A stretch of 22,503 bases of DNA, taken from positions 1-22,503 of the forward strand of contig JABZIV010000032.1 in the NCBI GenBank assembly GCA_015258095.1. Direction: 5' to 3'. The notes beneath the pieces were generated by a model. The model saw only the letters and a list, made by a program, of their open reading frames with translations. It made no database searches and was not told the origin of the DNA. Source of the stretch: Lachnospiraceae bacterium. Lineage in GTDB: Bacteria > Bacillota > Clostridia > Lachnospirales > Lachnospiraceae. Below, piece by piece: positions 20,320 through 22,503 of this stretch. A program made the position numbers and the translations under genes. Position 1 is the stretch's first letter. Every line of letters begins with the position of its first letter.

Positions 20320-21246
20320 TTATCGCGAAAGAGCGATGCCCGGTGCATTGTACCAGCTAAAATGATTTTCTTTACAGTACTCTTCTATTTCTTTCGAGAG
20401 CGTTTCATCCGCTTCGTATTCCGTGATATAGACGGATAGCCCCGCGCTTTGTACTTTCTTTAAATAGTCTTTATAGTAGTTTGTGGCGTCTTTCTCTTGC
20501 TTTTCCGCTTTATTTTCTGAAAAGTTGTAGGAGGTGAAGACATCCTCCTGGTTCACACCCTGAAAGAGGTATTTTGCCCCTCCGCTTTTCGGCTCTTTCG
20601 CTTTCGAATTTGTCTTCCCGCCTTTTTCTTCTTCGATTACGCGCTGTACGAAACGGTCCCCTCCGTTTAGAAGGATGGCTTTCTTATATTTTTGTAGATT
20701 CTGAAGGATTTTTGTTAAGCCCCGATAGCAGCCTTCTGTCGGAAAACGGTCATACACATCAAAGTTATCCAGGAAGAAGCCGTCATAACCGGTTTTTGCG
20801 AGATCCTTTGCCCGGTCTTCCGTGATATAGTCCTGCCAGGCGGCCTGACTTACATCCACCCATTCCTCGTCCTCCCAGTTTTCATAGGGAGCGAGCGCGA
20901 ACTGTCGGAACTTTTTGTAATCCGGATTGTACTGCTCGAGCGCGCCGACATTGATATACGCATAGACGGTTGTTTTCCGTTTCTTTAGATAATCCAAATC
21001 TTCTTTCGTAAAAGTTCCCGGAGAGACAATGACGGTTTTATATCCGGAAAGGAAGGCGAGCTGCTTTAGGCGTGCTTTATGCTCCGTCTCTTCTTCTTTA
21101 CTTCCTGTCGTCTCTTTGGTATTGCTTTCCGGCAGGGAAACGCCGAGAAAAACACCGTAGTTGGCTGTTTTCTTCGGAAAGGTACGAAAAATAGCAAGGA
21201 GAAGGAGCAGTAAGAGGAGCGGTTTCCGTGCGGAGCGATGCATCAT
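20320..21246 (-). CDS. Exported GH114-like (polygalactosaminidase fold) protein
   Basis: This 308-residue protein has a basic N-terminus and a run of nine leucines (about 10-20) forming a signal peptide or anchor. No lipobox Cys is present. The body resembles glycoside hydrolase family 114 / endo-alpha-1,4-polygalactosaminidase-type TIM barrels. It shows YAYINVGALEQY (about 95-106), WVDVSQAAWQDYI (129-141) and GYDGFFLDNFDVYD (153-166), where Asp155, Asp160 and Asp163 are candidate active-site acids. ILLNGGDRFVQ and VYITEYE strands follow. A Lys/Gly/Ser-rich insertion lies near 207-225. The family acts on galactosaminoglycan-type exopolysaccharides, so a role at the cell surface or in matrix turnover is inferred. 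The start has AGGA seven bases upstream. Activity is not proven. Confidence 0.7.
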   Translation of the reverse strand: MMHRSARKPLLLLLLLLAIFRTFPKKTANYGVFLGVSLPESNTKETTGSKEEETEHKARLKQLAFLSGYKTVIVSPGTFTKEDLDYLKKRKTTVYAYINVGALEQYNPDYKKFRQFALAPYENWEDEEWVDVSQAAWQDYITEDRAKDLAKTGYDGFFLDNFDVYDRFPTEGCYRGLTKILQNLQKYKKAILLNGGDRFVQRVIEEEKGGKTNSKAKEPKSGGAKYLFQGVNQEDVFTSYNFSENKAEKQEKDATNYYKDYLKKVQSAGLSVYITEYEADETLSKEIEEYCKENHFSWYNAPGIALSR

Positions 21247-21292
21247 AAGTGTTTCCTTTCTTTATCGAAAAAAGGGCAAAGAACTTTTGCTT

Positions 21293-21321
21293 AGTGTAAC
21301 ATGGTTGGGAAAATGTTTCCA
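21293..21321 (-). promoter_or_regulatory. Candidate promoter for the GH114-like gene
   Basis: On the minus strand TGGAAA (21321-21316) and TACACT (21298-21293) are 17 nt apart. Each matches consensus in four of six positions. It overlaps the divergent promoter on the plus strand. Confidence 0.4.
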
Positions 21322-21333
21322 CTCTGCTATACT
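21305..21333 (+). promoter_or_regulatory. SigA promoter for the P-loop kinase gene
   Basis: TTGGGA (21305-21310) and TATACT (21328-21333) are 17 nt apart. The leader to the ATG at 21483 is about 140 nt and is mostly a purine-rich repeat. Confidence 0.6.
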
Positions 21334-21357
21334 GACGGGAATCCGACGCTTTCCGTT

Positions 21358-21492
21358 AACAAAGAATAGGACGGAATAGCGGAAGATAGAGCGGGAACAG
21401 GAGATAGAGCGGAGAGCGGGATGGAGATAGAATAAAGATAAAACGGAGAGCAGGACAGAATAGGAATAGAACGGAGGACAGGATGGAAATAG
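21358..21492 (+). repeat. Degenerate purine-rich tandem repeat in a 5' leader
   Basis: About 135 nt are nearly all A and G on the plus strand. Recognisable repeats are GATAGAGCGG at 21385-21394 and 21403-21412, CGGAGAGC followed by (G/A)GGA at 21410 and 21444, and ATAGAACGGA/ATAGAACGAA at 21467 and 21488. The array runs through the ribosome binding site and start codon of the kinase gene into its first codons. Confidence 0.7.
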
Positions 21493-22049
21493 AACGAAGA
21501 ATTGAAGCATTGCTACAGAGTGACAAAGACAGGATTTTGATTGGGATAGACGGCAGGACGGGAAGCGGGAAGAGCAGTCTTGCGAAAAAACTCGCAGAAG
21601 AATTTTTCTGCAATCTCTTTCACATGGATGACTTCTTTTTACAGGGATTTCAACGGACGGAAGAACGTAGGAAGGAAATAGGCGGAAATGTAGACTATGA
21701 ACGCTTTCAGAGAGAGGTTCTCCTTCCCTTAAAGAAAAAGGAAACCGTGCTGTATCAACCCTTTCATTGCCAAACCATGCAATTACAGGAAAAAGTGGAG
21801 ATGCCTTTTCGGAGGCTGAATCTTATCGAAGGAAGTTATGCACTGCATCCTTATTTTTCCGACCCCTATGATTTGAAAATCTTTGTGGATATTGATCAAG
21901 GCTTGCAGCTATCCCGTATTGCGAAACGGAACGGGGAAGAGAAACTGGAGCAGTTTAAGACGCTTTGGATTCCGAAAGAGGAAGCCTATTTTGCAAAGTT
22001 TCAGGTTGCCGAGCACGCGGATATTGTGCTTTCCGTGGACGATTTTTAA
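21483..22049 (+). CDS. Uridine-kinase-like P-loop NTPase
   Basis: This 188-residue cytoplasmic protein is of the uridine kinase/phosphoribulokinase-like P-loop group. The Walker A motif GRTGSGKSS spans 24-32 with Lys30. FHMDDFFLQGF (46-56) holds the acidic residues that in this family bind the substrate or act as base. NVDYERFQREVLLPL and LNLIEGSYALHPYF with IFVDID (Walker B-like) follow. The end near residue 188 is slightly short for true uridine kinase (about 205-210). The substrate may therefore be another nucleoside or vitamin. GGAGG lies five bases before the ATG. It stands as a single gene between its own promoter and the larA promoter. Confidence 0.82.
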   Translation: MEIERRIEALLQSDKDRILIGIDGRTGSGKSSLAKKLAEEFFCNLFHMDDFFLQGFQRTEERRKEIGGNVDYERFQREVLLPLKKKETVLYQPFHCQTMQLQEKVEMPFRRLNLIEGSYALHPYFSDPYDLKIFVDIDQGLQLSRIAKRNGEEKLEQFKTLWIPKEEAYFAKFQVAEHADIVLSVDDF

Positions 22050-22183
22050 AAGGTGCCTTCTGCCGAAGGAAGCGCAGCCCTGAGGAAGGCGCAGCGAAAG
22101 GAATAAGGAAGAATACGGAATATTTTTTGGAGAAATTCTCTCAAAACGTACATACAAAATTGTTCTTTTTTTTACAGAAAATC

Positions 22184-22212
22184 TTGACTTTGCGGGAAAA
22201 GGAGAATACGAT
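22184..22212 (+). promoter_or_regulatory. SigA promoter for the larA-like gene
   Basis: TTGACT (22184-22189) and TACGAT (22207-22212) are separated by 17 nt, 45 nt before the ATG at 22257. The 130 nt before it, after the kinase stop, contain a GCGCAGC direct repeat (about 22068 and 22089) but no clear terminator. Confidence 0.65.
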
Positions 22213-22256
22213 TTCTTATCGTTCCAATAAACCTTTTTTGGCAAAGGAGAATGAAG

Positions 22257-22503
22257 ATGAGTGAACAAGAGTATGTAAGTTATGCACTCCCTTATGATAA
22301 GGGAACCGTTACAGCAAAGATTCCAAAGAAGAATTTTGCCGGAGAATTGGAGTCGAAAGCGGCAAAATTTCATAATCCGATTAGTGAAAGTGAGACGGTA
22401 GAGAAGTCTATGGACAATCCTATCGGCAGCCCAAAACTGGAGGAACTGGCCAAGGGAAAGAAAAACATCGTATTAATCAGCTCCGACCATACTCGTCCTG
22501 TAC
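22257..22503 (+). CDS. LarA-like (DUF2088) protein, 5' part only
   Basis: The frame is open to the window edge, giving 82 codons. The protein starts MSEQEYVSYALPYDKG. It then contains NPIGSPKLEELAKGKKNIVLI and SSDHTRPV, matching the N-terminal domain of LarA, the nickel-pincer lactate racemase, and its DUF2088 relatives (NPIG, and the SD-x-TRP loop that contacts the cofactor). Many relatives racemise or epimerise other 2-hydroxyacids, so lactate is not assured. The ATG at 22257 is chosen over one at 22251 because AAAGGAG lies seven bases before it but only one base before the other. The lar maturation genes are not visible. Confidence 0.8.
   Translation, partial: MSEQEYVSYALPYDKGTVTAKIPKKNFAGELESKAAKFHNPISESETVEKSMDNPIGSPKLEELAKGKKNIVLISSDHTRPV

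Noticed and set aside
1..22503. CRISPR arrays, insertion sequences, integrase or prophage genes
   Set aside because: No regularly spaced direct repeats, transposase/integrase motifs or terminal inverted repeats were found by reading both strands. The tRNA-Pro 3' end is not repeated nearby as an attachment site.

Overview
The window looks like a piece of a chromosome from a motile, low-to-medium-GC Firmicute, most likely a Lachnospiraceae-type Clostridia. The reasons are strong AGGAGG-type ribosome binding sites, SigA promoters with 17-nt spacers, a T-box leader on pheST, a Bacillota-type secG-rnr-smpB cluster, and a tRNA without encoded CCA. An Oribacterium-like genus is only a guess. No prophage, insertion sequence, CRISPR array or clear foreign island was seen. 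This is mainly core genome with a few lineage-specific genes.

Positions 1-5250 (minus strand): a chemotaxis operon cheA-cheW-cheR-cheB, followed by the start of an exported protein of unknown function that runs off the left edge. A candidate sigma-28 (SigD/FliA) promoter lies 110 nt upstream of cheA. Upstream of that is a lone flgB (proximal rod protein) with its own terminator. The CheB here has only the methylesterase domain.

Positions 5330-9020 (plus strand): a SigA promoter drives a two-gene unit made of a solute-binding lipoprotein with no permease beside it, and a membrane-bound dCache-GGDEF protein. This pair could be an extracellular-ligand sensor for c-di-GMP signalling and is the most suggestive 'system' here. 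A 31-codon upstream ORF overlaps the start of the lipoprotein gene.

Positions 9018-12880 (plus strand): a phenylalanine-specific T-box leader (specifier UUC) followed by pheS and pheT. pheT carries a one-base frameshift near 10826. The unit ends in a bidirectional terminator facing smpB.

Positions 12900-16077 (minus strand): secG-rnr-smpB, covering secretion, RNA decay and trans-translation, with a SigA promoter before secG and a terminator between secG and rnr.

Positions 16080-22503: a MutT-type Nudix hydrolase, an AGCS alanine/glycine symporter, a 578-residue single-pass membrane protein with two tandem extracellular modules, tRNA-Pro(GGG), a minus-strand GH114-like exported protein, a uridine-kinase-like P-loop protein, and the first 82 codons of a larA-like (DUF2088) gene. 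Three strongly purine-rich tracts lie on the plus strand: in the end of the GGDEF gene, before the symporter, and before the P-loop gene.
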